The notes under the pieces are model-generated. The model searched no databases and was not told the DNA's origin. It saw nothing but the letters and a program-made list of their open reading frames with translations. Positions 1 through 7,508 of a stretch of 18,546 nucleotides of DNA are shown piece by piece. Numbering within the stretch: position 1 is the stretch's first letter; the number at the start of each line of letters is the position of its first letter. Position numbers and translations under genes: made by a program. Source of the stretch: JALYSX01 sp036510515 (GTDB lineage: Bacteria; Vulcanimicrobiota; Vulcanimicrobiia; Vulcanimicrobiales; Vulcanimicrobiaceae); the NCBI GenBank assembly GCA_036510515.1, contig DATCDS010000039.1, forward strand, positions 1-18,546, written 5' to 3'.

Positions 1-174
1 GACGTTCCGTCTCGCCGGCTCGACATCGAACTGGACGCGGCGTCGATCGCGCAGCGCATGACCGGCTGGAAACGCCCGCCCGCGCGCTTCCCCAGCGGCG
101 TCTTCGCCAAGTACGTGGCGCTGGTAACGGGAGCCGATCACGGCGCAGTAACGGTCGCGGATCCGAAACGATGA
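1..174 (+). CDS. ilvD: Dihydroxy-acid dehydratase, C-terminal end (partial)
   Basis: Frame 1 is open from the window edge to TGA at 172-174 and gives 57 residues. The tail resembles the end of the IlvD/Edd family: a DIEL-type strand, then a W-x-x-P-P-A-R-F segment, G-V-F-A-K-Y, and a closing H-G-A-V-T. In the family this enzyme dehydrates 2,3-dihydroxy-acids to 2-keto acids, the step before the transaminase in isoleucine and valine synthesis. The stop overlaps the start of the next gene as ATGA, and that gene is a branched-chain aminotransferase, which supports the call. The catalytic and iron-sulfur residues lie outside the window, so the identification rests on the C-terminus and the context. 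Confidence 0.82.
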   Translation, partial: DVPSRRLDIELDAASIAQRMTGWKRPPARFPSGVFAKYVALVTGADHGAVTVADPKR

Positions 175-1094
175 GCGAGTACGTCTGGTTCGACGGCGTC
201 GTGCGCGATGCCGACGACGTGCGCATCCGGCCGTTCACGCACGCGTTGCACTACGGCACCGCGGTCTTCGAGGGCATTCGCGCCTACGACGTCGACGGCG
301 CACCGGCCGTGTTCCGCTTACGCGATCATCTCGAACGGTTGTATCGATCGGCGCAGGTCTACGGACTCGAACCACGCCCGTCGCTTGACGAGTTGGGCGA
401 CGCGATCTTTGCCACGCTCGCTGCCAACGGCTACGACGACGGATACATTCGCCCGCTAGTGTTCTTCGGCGAGAAGGGCATCTCGCTGACACCGCGGCTG
501 TTTTGTCCGACCCACGTCTTGATCGCGCTGCGTCCACTGCGCGGTTCCTTGATCGGCAACGACCCCGACGGCTGCCGCGTCACGATATCGCCCTGGCGCA
601 AGACGCCGTCGATCTCCATGCCCTCGACGGTCAAGGGCAGCGGGCACTACGTCAACTCGGTGTTGGCGCTCCAAGAAGCGCAGGGCCGCGGCTTCGACGA
701 AGCGATCTTGCTCAACGACCGTGGCGACGTCGCCGAAGGCACCGGCGAGAACGTCTTCGTCGTCAAGAACGGTGTCGTCCGCACGAACGATTCGTCGGCC
801 GACGTCCTCAACGGCATTACGCGGTTGACCGCAATCGAGCTGGCGCGCGACCTGGGCATTCCCGTCGAAATAGGAGACCTCACCGTCGAGCAGCTGCTGA
901 CCGCCGACGAAGCGTTCTTCACGGGAACCGCCGCCGAGATCATGCCCATCGCTGCGATCGACGACGTCGCGCTGCCCGACCACAAACCGATCGCAACGCG
1001 CCTGCGCGCCGCCTACACCCGCGCGACCTGCGGCCAAGACCGCGCGCACCGCGCCTGGCTCACCGTCAAAACGCCAACAGCCGCCATCGCGTAA
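171..1094 (+). CDS. ilvE: Branched-chain amino-acid aminotransferase (class IV PLP enzyme)
   Basis: A cytosolic PLP enzyme expected to interconvert valine, leucine and isoleucine with their 2-keto acids using glutamate. The 307-residue length is normal for IlvE. Visible family landmarks are H-Y-G-T-A-V-F-E-G-I-R at 27-37, the PLP lysine K155 in S-T-V-K-G-S-G-H-Y, the A-E-G-T-G-E-N segment at 188-194 with its conserved glutamate E189, G-I-T-R at 215-218, and F-F-T-G-T-A-A-E-I at 249-257. The ATG at 171 overlaps the ilvD stop, so translation is probably coupled. The pair forms the end of a branched-chain amino-acid operon. A D-amino-acid aminotransferase or aminodeoxychorismate lyase of the same fold is less likely given ilvD next door. 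Confidence 0.93.
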   Translation: MSEYVWFDGVVRDADDVRIRPFTHALHYGTAVFEGIRAYDVDGAPAVFRLRDHLERLYRSAQVYGLEPRPSLDELGDAIFATLAANGYDDGYIRPLVFFGEKGISLTPRLFCPTHVLIALRPLRGSLIGNDPDGCRVTISPWRKTPSISMPSTVKGSGHYVNSVLALQEAQGRGFDEAILLNDRGDVAEGTGENVFVVKNGVVRTNDSSADVLNGITRLTAIELARDLGIPVEIGDLTVEQLLTADEAFFTGTAAEIMPIAAIDDVALPDHKPIATRLRAAYTRATCGQDRAHRAWLTVKTPTAAIA

Positions 1095-1109
1095 AGCAAC
1101 ATCATTGCG

Positions 1110-1267
1110 GTGTCATGGTGAGCGTAGTGAGCGAAGGGAACGAAGTCGAACCACGGACGTAACCAGAGCTACGATCGTGCCCGTGGTTCGACTCCGCTCC
1201 CTGCGGTCGCGGAGTTTATCCTGAGCGTAGCGCCGCAGGCGCGAAGTCGAAGGACTCACCATGACAC
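1110..1267. repeat. Composite inverted repeat between convergent genes
   Basis: Two arms face each other. The outer ends, 1110-1122 and 1255-1267, are a perfect 13-bp inverted match (GTGTCATGGTGAG). The inner ends, 1145-1156 and 1181-1192, are a perfect 12-bp inverted match (GTCGAACCACGG) around a 24-nt centre. The left arm is a 47-bp element (1110-1156). The right arm has the same two ends but a longer, different core containing GAGCGTAGC and GCGAAGTCGAAGG. It lies between ilvE (rightward) and the dioxygenase gene (leftward), so its RNA could fold and end transcription from both sides, but no T-run follows the stem. It belongs to the same family as the copies at 7299 and 7910. Confidence 0.8.
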
Positions 1268-1304
1268 AGCAACGATTGCACACTGCGCGGCGCTCGCTGC
1301 GAGG

Positions 1305-2144
1305 CTAGAAGCCGCGGGCGGGGAAATCTGCGGGGCGTTGGAGCCAGTTGAGGGGCGAGTAGGTGGCGCGGCCATCGACGGCGTGCAGGGTGTAGGCGTG
1401 ACGCGATTTTGACGAGCGATTGGGCGCGCTGTAGTGCGGCAGCATGCCGTCGAACATCAGCATCGCGCCGGGGCGAACCTCGACCGGGACGGCGTCGTTC
1501 ACCGTCGGCCACGGGGTCGCGTCGATCGCCTCCATCTGCGCGCGACCGTCGCGCACGACGAAACGCTCGCGCAACGGCGTGCGGTGCCCACCAGGCTGCA
1601 CCCACAAACAGCCGTTGCTGCGGTCGGCGTCTTCCAGAGCGAACCAAAACGCGGTAACCGAAAGTGGTTCGGTGTGGAAGAAGGCCGCATCCTGATGCCA
1701 ATGCACCTCGCCGCCGATGCTAGGCTGCTTGAAGATGTACATCGACTGATAGAGCAGCGGGTCGTCCAGCCCGATGTCGGCGGCGATCTGCGCGAGACGC
1801 GGGTCGCGCGAGAATTCGTTGAAGACGGGATCGAGATCGTGCATCGCATGGCCGATTTTGTTGATCGAAAGCTCCTTGGGCACGCGCAGATCTCCGCGCT
1901 CGTCGAATGCGCCTTCCTCGAAGAAGCAGCGCAACTTGTCACCCGACCCCAGAAAGTAGTCGTCGCTCTTTTGCGCTTGATTTTCCGTGCTGAAGATCGA
2001 GATCGATTCGGACGGGTCGAAGGCCTCGACGATTTGGCCGGCGCGCGCGCGCAGGGCGGTGACTTGGGCGGGCGATTTGAACTCGGGGAACAGCAGGAAG
2101 CCGTTCTCGCGGAACTCGCGCTGCTGGGCCGCGGTCAGTACCAT
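1305..2144 (-). CDS. Phytanoyl-CoA dioxygenase family protein (Fe(II)/2-oxoglutarate oxygenase)
   Basis: A 279-residue protein of the PhyH family of non-haem iron, 2-oxoglutarate-dependent hydroxylases, with no signal peptide, so cytosolic. The iron-binding facial triad is visible: H150-x-D152 inside H-W-H-Q-D, and a distal H237 in P-H-Y-S-A-P-N. R249 (S-R-H-A-Y-T-L-H) is in the right place to bind the 2-oxoglutarate carboxylate. The N-terminal E-N-G-F-L-L-F-P motif (about 13-20) is also typical. The ATG at 2144 has AAGGAG five bases upstream. The family acts on many substrates (branched fatty acyl-CoAs, ectoine, small natural products), and nothing here fixes the substrate. It diverges from an MFS transporter gene 74 bp away, which may supply or export a related compound. 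Confidence 0.87.
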   Translation of the reverse strand: MVLTAAQQREFRENGFLLFPEFKSPAQVTALRARAGQIVEAFDPSESISIFSTENQAQKSDDYFLGSGDKLRCFFEEGAFDERGDLRVPKELSINKIGHAMHDLDPVFNEFSRDPRLAQIAADIGLDDPLLYQSMYIFKQPSIGGEVHWHQDAAFFHTEPLSVTAFWFALEDADRSNGCLWVQPGGHRTPLRERFVVRDGRAQMEAIDATPWPTVNDAVPVEVRPGAMLMFDGMLPHYSAPNRSSKSRHAYTLHAVDGRATYSPLNWLQRPADFPARGF

Positions 2145-2218
2145 GCTCGCTCCTTCGTCGCCGGCTCGCCGAACGCTCCTGCCAAGAGCCGCGCGGGCGC
2201 GTGTAGAAGAGAGCGCCG
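2145..2218. promoter_or_regulatory. Divergent intergenic region, probable back-to-back promoters
   Basis: The 74 bp between two divergent starts must hold 5' signals for both the dioxygenase gene and the transporter gene. I see a good ribosome site for each (AAGGAG for the leftward gene, AGAAGAGAG at 2205-2213 for the rightward one). I see no convincing -35/-10 pair, so this is a call from gene arrangement only. Confidence 0.35.
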
Positions 2219-3412
2219 ATGCGTTCGAAGTGGACCGTGCTGGCCCTGATCTGGCTCTCGCTTTTCGTTGCGTACCTGGATCGCGTCAATCTTTCGATCG
2301 CCGGGCCGACGATGTTGCGGGAGTTGCACCTTTCGTACGCACAGTTTGGGGCGCTGTCGTCGGCGTTCCTGATCGGCTACGCGGCCATGCAGATTCCCGC
2401 CGGCGCGCTGGCCGATCGATACGGACCGCGTCGCGTCCTGGCCGGCGCGTTGACGGGCTGGTCGATCTTCACCGGAGTGACCGGGCTCGCGTCCTCGTTC
2501 TGGGGCGTCGCGCTCGCTCGCGTCGGCTTGGGCTTGGGGGAGGGCATGGAGAACGGCGCGCAGTTCAAACTGCTGGGCGCCGCATTTGAATCGCGCGGCC
2601 GCTCGGGGTACGGAGCACTGTTTCTCACGGCGCTGGCGGTCGCGCCGGCTTGCGCCGCGCCGGTCGCGGCATTCGTGCTGCTGCATGCCGGTTGGCGTGC
2701 GTTGTTTGCCTGGTTCGCGATTCCCGGCTTCGTCGTGGCCTTGCTGGTGTGGTTGATTTTACCCGCGTCGGAGCGTGCCACCGAATCTGCCGAGCCGGCG
2801 TCGATGCGGTCGTGGCTGCCGGTCCTCGCGCGCAACGGCGTCTGGCTCGCGGCCCTGGCCTATTTCGGTTTCAATATCGCTTTTTGGGGATTGCTGGCGT
2901 GGCTGCCGACGTACTTGACCGATACGCGTCACATCCAACTGCAGCAGCTCGGCGTCGCGGCCTCGCTGCCGTACGTCGGCGGATTCTTCGGCTTGCTGGC
3001 CATCGGCTGGCTGGGCACGCGCGTAGCGCACGCGCGCGCTGCGCTCGTCGCGGGCGCCTACGTCTTTGCGGCGGTCGGCCTCTACGTCGCGTATTTTTCC
3101 GCGACGCCGTCGCAATGCGTTGCGGCGATGACGTTCGCCGCGTTCTTCTTATACGGCGGATTCGGACCGCTGTGGGCGATCGTGCTCGATCGCGCGCCGC
3201 ACGCGATGCACGGCACGGTCGCCGGGGTGGTGAACTTCTGCGGCCAGATCGGCGGCTTCATCGCTCCGGTCACCATCGGGCTCATCGTCCACGCCACGGG
3301 CTCGTTCGGCGGCGGGTTCGCGTTCATGGAGGGCGGATTGCTGGCAGCCGCCGTTGCGTTGCTGGCGCTGGGCATGACGAGCAAGGAGCCCACGAATGCG
3401 ACGGAGACGTAG
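2219..3412 (+). CDS. MFS transporter, anion:cation symporter (ACS) type
   Basis: A 397-residue inner-membrane protein dominated by hydrophobic helices, in line with the usual 12 spans of the major facilitator superfamily. The first helix carries Y-L-D-R-V-N-L-S-I-A (about 19-28), typical of the ACS subfamily that moves sugar acids, phthalate and other organic anions. The loop after helix 2 has the MFS signature G-A-L-A-D-R-Y-G-P-R-R (about 62-72). The substrate cannot be read from sequence. It heads a rightward set with the DUF4239 gene (6-nt gap) and the dienelactone hydrolase, and diverges from the dioxygenase, so an organic-acid uptake and breakdown role is possible but inferred. Confidence 0.87.
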   Translation: MRSKWTVLALIWLSLFVAYLDRVNLSIAGPTMLRELHLSYAQFGALSSAFLIGYAAMQIPAGALADRYGPRRVLAGALTGWSIFTGVTGLASSFWGVALARVGLGLGEGMENGAQFKLLGAAFESRGRSGYGALFLTALAVAPACAAPVAAFVLLHAGWRALFAWFAIPGFVVALLVWLILPASERATESAEPASMRSWLPVLARNGVWLAALAYFGFNIAFWGLLAWLPTYLTDTRHIQLQQLGVAASLPYVGGFFGLLAIGWLGTRVAHARAALVAGAYVFAAVGLYVAYFSATPSQCVAAMTFAAFFLYGGFGPLWAIVLDRAPHAMHGTVAGVVNFCGQIGGFIAPVTIGLIVHATGSFGGGFAFMEGGLLAAAVALLALGMTSKEPTNATET

Positions 3413-3418
3413 GCACAG

Positions 3419-4195
3419 ATGAATCTACTGAGCGGCAGCTTTTGGGACGGCGTCTGGTTCGTGGCATCGTGGATCGTCGCGGCGCTGCTTGCGGCGACCT
3501 TGGTCCGGCGATTTGTGAGCAACCAATTGCTGCTGGACCACAATGAGAACGCGGGCTTCATGTTCGCAGTCGTCGGCGTCGTCTACGCGGTCCTCCTGGC
3601 CTTTGTCGCCGTGGGCGCCTGGGAGCGCTTCGCAGCCGCCGAAGTGCGCACGTACGACGAAGCGAACTCGCTGACCCAAGTCTACCGCGGTGCTGCGATC
3701 TTTCCGCAAGCCTCGCAGATCCGCGGAGGGTTGCGGCGCTATGCAAACCTGGTAATCGACCGCGAATGGCCCGACATGTCGAAGGACCAAAGCGATCCCC
3801 AGGCCGCGATCACGATCGAGCGCGTCGCGCAAGGCATCCGCAATCTTCATCCGGTGGGGGCGGGCCCCCAAAACGTGCACGCCGCGCTGCTCGCCGATAT
3901 CGACCAGGTCTTGCGCGATCGGGACGATCGCCTCTCGATGGACGCGACCGGGCTGAACGGCGTGGTCTGGACGACGCTGGGCGCGGGCGCGCTGGTCACG
4001 ATCGGCTTCACGCTCCTGTTTGGTTTCAAGCATCGCAGCATGCAATACGTCATGATCGGCGGTCTGACGTTTACGATCGCGATCGTTTTCTATCTCACGG
4101 CTGCTTTGGATTACCCGTTCCACGGGTACGTCTCGGTGCAGTCGCACGCATTTCACACCGCACTACATTCGTTCGACATGGTCGACAAATATTGA
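3419..4195 (+). CDS. DUF4239 (bestrophin-like) membrane protein
   Basis: A 258-residue membrane protein with two hydrophobic spans near the N-terminus (about 12-29 and 46-67), a soluble, partly helical middle (about 70-178), and two more spans (about 181-203 and 209-230). The layout, with G-F-M-F-A-V-V-G-V-V-Y at 46-56 and A-L-D-Y-P-F-H-G at 229-236 followed by a short tail, matches my recollection of DUF4239, a family distantly related to bestrophin channels. No function is established for most members. It starts 6 nt after the transporter stop and ends 13 nt before the next gene, so the three are probably co-transcribed. Confidence 0.75.
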   Translation: MNLLSGSFWDGVWFVASWIVAALLAATLVRRFVSNQLLLDHNENAGFMFAVVGVVYAVLLAFVAVGAWERFAAAEVRTYDEANSLTQVYRGAAIFPQASQIRGGLRRYANLVIDREWPDMSKDQSDPQAAITIERVAQGIRNLHPVGAGPQNVHAALLADIDQVLRDRDDRLSMDATGLNGVVWTTLGAGALVTIGFTLLFGFKHRSMQYVMIGGLTFTIAIVFYLTAALDYPFHGYVSVQSHAFHTALHSFDMVDKY

Positions 4196-4208
4196 CGAGG
4201 AGTTTCCG

Positions 4209-4922
4209 ATGACCGAGATTGCTACCCAGCGCGTAGAGCTGCACGTCGAAGGTGCGGGCGCCATGCACGCCTTCGTCGCCCGCCCGGCCCAATGGTCCAG
4301 CGGCCCCGCGATATTGGTCCTTCAAGAGGCGTTCGGCGTCAACGCGCACATTCGCGGCGTGGCCGAGCGCTACGCCAAGCTGGGCCTGCTGGCCATCGCC
4401 CCCGAGCTCTTCCATCGCACGTCTGACGGTTTCGAAGCGGGCTACGACGACTACAACGCGGTGCGTCCGCAGATGGCGGCGCTCTCGACGGAGGGACTGG
4501 CTGCCGACATGGCCGCCGCGCACGCGTGGCTGCTCGCCGCGGGCGCCGCCGGCGATCGCGTCGCTTCGGTCGGCTATTGCATGGGCGGCCGCGCGTCGTA
4601 CATCGCCAACGCGCGATTGCCGTTGCGAGCGGCGATCTCGTACTACGGCGGAGGCATAGCGGATGCGTTGCTCGACGAGGCTAAGACGCAGCACGGGCCG
4701 ATCCTCATGTACTGGGGCGGAAAAGACCAGCATATTCTTCCCGAGCAGTACCGCGCGGTCGCCGACGCGTTAACCGCGGCGGGCGCGACGCACGAACAGG
4801 TCGTCTTCGGGCAAGCCGACCACGGTTTTAACTGCGACGCGCGCGCGTCGTATAACGAAAGTGCCTCGCGTCAGGCGTGGGCGTTGTCCGAAGAATTTCT
4901 ACGCGTCTCCGGCGTGTTGTGA
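4209..4922 (+). CDS. Dienelactone hydrolase family protein (alpha/beta hydrolase)
   Basis: A 237-residue cytosolic alpha/beta hydrolase of the dienelactone hydrolase (carboxymethylenebutenolidase) family. The Cys-Asp-His triad is visible: C124 in G-Y-C-M-G-G, D173 in W-G-G-K-D-Q-H, H205 in A-D-H-G-F-N-C. E40 in L-Q-E-A-F-G is the conserved glutamate that primes the cysteine. GAGGAG at 4197-4202 sits 6 nt before the ATG. Classic members open dienelactone in the modified ortho-cleavage of chlorocatechols, but many paralogues are general esterases and no other ring-cleavage gene is present, so the substrate is unknown. The last 24 bp overlap the 3' end of the oppositely oriented cydB. Confidence 0.86.
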   Translation: MTEIATQRVELHVEGAGAMHAFVARPAQWSSGPAILVLQEAFGVNAHIRGVAERYAKLGLLAIAPELFHRTSDGFEAGYDDYNAVRPQMAALSTEGLAADMAAAHAWLLAAGAAGDRVASVGYCMGGRASYIANARLPLRAAISYYGGGIADALLDEAKTQHGPILMYWGGKDQHILPEQYRAVADALTAAGATHEQVVFGQADHGFNCDARASYNESASRQAWALSEEFLRVSGVL

Positions 4923-5879
4923 CATCGCGCGAACGACGAAGATCGTGTAGGCGATAACGGCGACCAGGCCGGCGATGGCAACGAAGGTGATGACCGCGAC
5001 GCTGCCGCCGGCCATCGTTTGAATCGAGATGCCGCCGCCGCGCGGAAGCGACGGGATCAGGAACGGATAGAGGGCCGTCGCCGCACCGGCGAGCAGCCCG
5101 GCCAAGAACGCCGAAGAGAAAACGAAGGCCCAGCGCGTCGCGCCGCGCCGAGTTGCCAGCACGACGCCGGCGAGCGCCCCCAAGCAGATTAACGGCAGCG
5201 CGACGATCCATCGACGCTGCGGGTCGACGGCGTGAACGCTCCACGTCGCGGCGCTCGCCGCGAGGTAGAGGGCCGCGACCGCGACGGTCAGCGCGGGGAC
5301 GGCGCCGCGCGCGCGCCGGGCCGGTGCACCGCTCGTCATCATTGCCAGCCACAGCGCGCCATGCAGCGCGAGGGCGACCAGCGCCAGGACGCCGATGCAT
5401 AGTGCGTACGGATTGAGCAAGAAGCCCAACGTTCCCAGCAGATACCCCGATGCATTGAGCGGCACGCCGCGCACGAGGTTGCCCAACGCGACGCCGAACA
5501 GCAGGACGAGCAGAGCGCTGGAGGCCGAGAAAGCGAAATCCCAAAAGTCCCGCCACATCGGCATCGTAAAATGATTGCGCAGTTCCATCGCGAGGCCGCG
5601 GAACATCAGCATCCACAGGACGATCGTAAACGGTAGATAGAACGCCGAAAACGCGCTGGCGTAGGCTTGCGGGAACAGGGCAAACAGAACTCCCCCCGTC
5701 GCGATCAGCCACACCTCGTTGCCGTTCCAGAACGGCCCGATCGAGCGCATCGCTTCGCCGCGCTCTTGCGACGTGCGCGCGAGAAACGGCGAGATCGTTG
5801 CGGTTCCCAGATCGTATCCGTCGAGCAAGACGTAAATCGTGACCATCGCCGCCAGCAATGCGAAGCCGATGGAGTTCAT
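4899..5879 (-). CDS. cydB: Cytochrome bd-type ubiquinol oxidase subunit II
   Basis: A 326-residue, very hydrophobic inner-membrane subunit of a bd-type quinol oxidase, partner of the adjacent subunit I. Family landmarks are L-D-G-Y-D-L-G near residue 19, G-P-F-W-N-G-N-E-V-W at about 48-57, and F-R-G-L-A-M-E-L-R at about 93-101. The frame is open further upstream, to 6188, but that part lies antisense-like inside cydA coding sequence and has no membrane character. The ATG at 5877-5879 overlaps the cydA stop as ATGA and has GAGG 7 nt before it. It is shorter than E. coli CydB (about 378 residues) and closer to CioB-type subunits. Confidence 0.93.
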   Translation of the reverse strand: MNSIGFALLAAMVTIYVLLDGYDLGTATISPFLARTSQERGEAMRSIGPFWNGNEVWLIATGGVLFALFPQAYASAFSAFYLPFTIVLWMLMFRGLAMELRNHFTMPMWRDFWDFAFSASSALLVLLFGVALGNLVRGVPLNASGYLLGTLGFLLNPYALCIGVLALVALALHGALWLAMMTSGAPARRARGAVPALTVAVAALYLAASAATWSVHAVDPQRRWIVALPLICLGALAGVVLATRRGATRWAFVFSSAFLAGLLAGAATALYPFLIPSLPRGGGISIQTMAGGSVAVITFVAIAGLVAVIAYTIFVVRAMSQHAGDA

Positions 5880-7189
5880 TCGGACGCCTCGACGGCGGGA
5901 CGCTGGGCGTGATTTGGACCCACCCCGACCTCTCGCAGGGTCAGGAATAAGAAGAGCACGCCGATCAGGAAGTACATGCCGGCAAACCCGATGATCGTGA
6001 AGATCGTTTCGCCGGCGGGGACGTTGGGGGAGACGCCCGCCGACGTACGCATGAGGCCGTACACGATCCACGGTTGACGCCCGACCTCGGTGACGACCCA
6101 GCCGGCTTCGTTGGCGATGTACGGAAACGGGATCGTCAACAGCAGCAGCCACAACAGCCAGCGCGCCTCGAACAACCGGCGTCGCCACAATAGCAGCAGC
6201 ACCGACATCGCGCTCAACGCCGCAAAGATCGTGCCCAGACCGACCATGACGTGATAGGCGTAATAGGTCAGTTCGACCGGCGGCCAGAGCGTCGTCGCGT
6301 AGGCGTTCAGTCCGTCAACGTTGGCCGTGAAGCTTCCGTAGGCCAAGAACGACAGCACGCTGGGAGCGACGACCGGGTCGATCAGCTTACGCGAGGGCAC
6401 GTCGGGCATGCCGATGATCGCCAGCGGCGCGCCGCGCGTCGAGTCGAACAAACCTTCCATCGCCGCCAACTTTACCGGCTGGTATTTGGTAACGTCGGCG
6501 CTGTTGCGATCGCCGGTTGGGAAGATGGCCAGCAGCGAAAAGAGCAATCCGGTCAGCACGCCGGCTCGCACGAACCGACGCCCGATACCGTCGTCGCGTC
6601 GCGCGAGCAGGTAGAACGCGCCGACGCCCGCGACGATGAATCCACCCGCGAGCAGCGCGCCGACGATCACGTGAACAAACTGCCACAACGCAAAGGGATT
6701 GGTCAGCAGGGCACCCAGCGATCCGCCGACGGGATGCTGCATCCACGCGTCGGTGACGACGATAAAGTAACCCGACAGCCATGAACCCAGACAGACCAGC
6801 ACCGCGGATACGACGTGCAATCCGCGTGCGACGCGCGTGCGGCCGTAGAGCAAGACTCCCAAGAAGATCGACTCGAGGAAGAAGGCGTAGATGCCTTCGA
6901 GCGCCAGCGGCTGCCCGACGACCGCACCGTTCTTGGCCGAAAACGCCGCCCAGTTGGTGCCGAAGGCGAACTCCATCGGAATCCCGGTCACGACGCCGGC
7001 GGCAAAGTTGATCGCGAAGATCTTCGTCCAGAACGCCGCGATGCGGCCGGCTTCTGCGTCGTCGTCGCGCCACGCTTTGAAGTGGTACCACGCCACGAAC
7101 GGTGCCAAGCCCATCGTCCCAATCGGGAACAGGTAATGGAACATGATCGTAAACGCAAACTGCAACCGGTCCGCCGCCACCAAATCCAC
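5876..7189 (-). CDS. cydA: Cytochrome bd-type ubiquinol oxidase subunit I (CIO-like)
   Basis: A 437-residue haem-bearing subunit that oxidises quinol and reduces oxygen to water in the inner membrane. Visible functional residues, by analogy with E. coli CydA, are H18 (haem b595 ligand), E98 and E106 (proton/haem d site), H173 and M315 (haem b558 ligands, the latter in Y-H-V-M-V-G-L-G), K240 and E245 of the quinol loop, and the G-W-V-V-T-E-V-G-R-Q-P-W signature at 363-374. The quinol loop is short, as in cyanide-insensitive (CIO) oxidases. The start is GTG at 7189, supported by GGAGG (7199-7203, reverse) 9 nt upstream. Only cydAB is present: no cydDC assembly genes, and I noticed no small cydX-like ORF after cydB. 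Confidence 0.94.
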   Translation of the reverse strand: MDLVAADRLQFAFTIMFHYLFPIGTMGLAPFVAWYHFKAWRDDDAEAGRIAAFWTKIFAINFAAGVVTGIPMEFAFGTNWAAFSAKNGAVVGQPLALEGIYAFFLESIFLGVLLYGRTRVARGLHVVSAVLVCLGSWLSGYFIVVTDAWMQHPVGGSLGALLTNPFALWQFVHVIVGALLAGGFIVAGVGAFYLLARRDDGIGRRFVRAGVLTGLLFSLLAIFPTGDRNSADVTKYQPVKLAAMEGLFDSTRGAPLAIIGMPDVPSRKLIDPVVAPSVLSFLAYGSFTANVDGLNAYATTLWPPVELTYYAYHVMVGLGTIFAALSAMSVLLLLWRRRLFEARWLLWLLLLTIPFPYIANEAGWVVTEVGRQPWIVYGLMRTSAGVSPNVPAGETIFTIIGFAGMYFLIGVLFLFLTLREVGVGPNHAQRPAVEASE

Positions 7190-7508
7190 GCGCTAGAACC
7201 TCCGCCTACCCCCTACGCCATCATCCCGCCACCCCCTGGCAAATCCTACGACTTAAGCGGCCAAAGACACCATTGCGACACGGCGAGCAGAAGCTCGTGT
7301 GTCACGGTGAGCGTAGTTCGCGAAGCGAGCGAAGTCGAACCGCGGGTCGCCGCTCTACTGTCTGCGCCTGCGACGTTGCGGGAAAGCGTATTCGGGCAAG
7401 GAACTTGCCGGTGATGAGCCAGGATGGCGAGGTACCGGGCATGATCTGGGCGGTTCCGGTTGACCTTGGCTGGGGCCCAAGTGTCCCATACTAGCGCGAG
7501 AGTGCTCT
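7190..7508. other. 319-bp non-coding region upstream of cydAB and the small membrane protein gene
   Basis: This gap holds the ribosome site of leftward cydA at 7199-7203, an imperfect hairpin at about 7277-7303 (GACAC...GAGC, loop AGAA, GCTC...GTGTC), a full 47-bp repeat at 7299-7345, and a weak ribosome site (GAGAG, 7498-7502) for the rightward gene at 7509. I see no convincing promoter hexamers. A short open frame at 7273-7494 crosses the repeat and shows no recognisable protein. Confidence 0.6.
7299..7345 (+). repeat. 47-bp dispersed repeat, full copy
   Basis: The copy begins GTGTCACGGTGAG and ends GTCGAACCGCGG. Aligned by eye to the 47-bp left arm at 1110-1156 it has the same length with no gaps and differs at six positions (41 of 47 identical). 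Its core can fold on itself through short TTCGC/GCGAA stems. Confidence 0.8.

Noticed and set aside
1110..1267. CRISPR-like or attachment-site interpretation of the repeats
   Set aside because: There are only two opposed units with different cores and no regular spacers, cas genes or integrase, so a dispersed palindromic repeat fits better.
5880..6188. Upstream extension of cydB by about 103 codons
   Set aside because: It lies entirely inside cydA in another frame, has an Arg/Pro-rich composition without family similarity, and the ATG at 5879 has a good ribosome site and an ATGA overlap.
7460..7492. TTGACC followed by CATACT as a promoter for the small membrane protein gene
   Set aside because: The spacing is about 21 nt, too long for a standard promoter, and at 17 nt there is no -10-like hexamer.
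7273..7494. 73-codon rightward frame upstream of the small membrane protein
   Set aside because: It reads through the 47-bp repeat, has no recognisable protein features and no good ribosome site.
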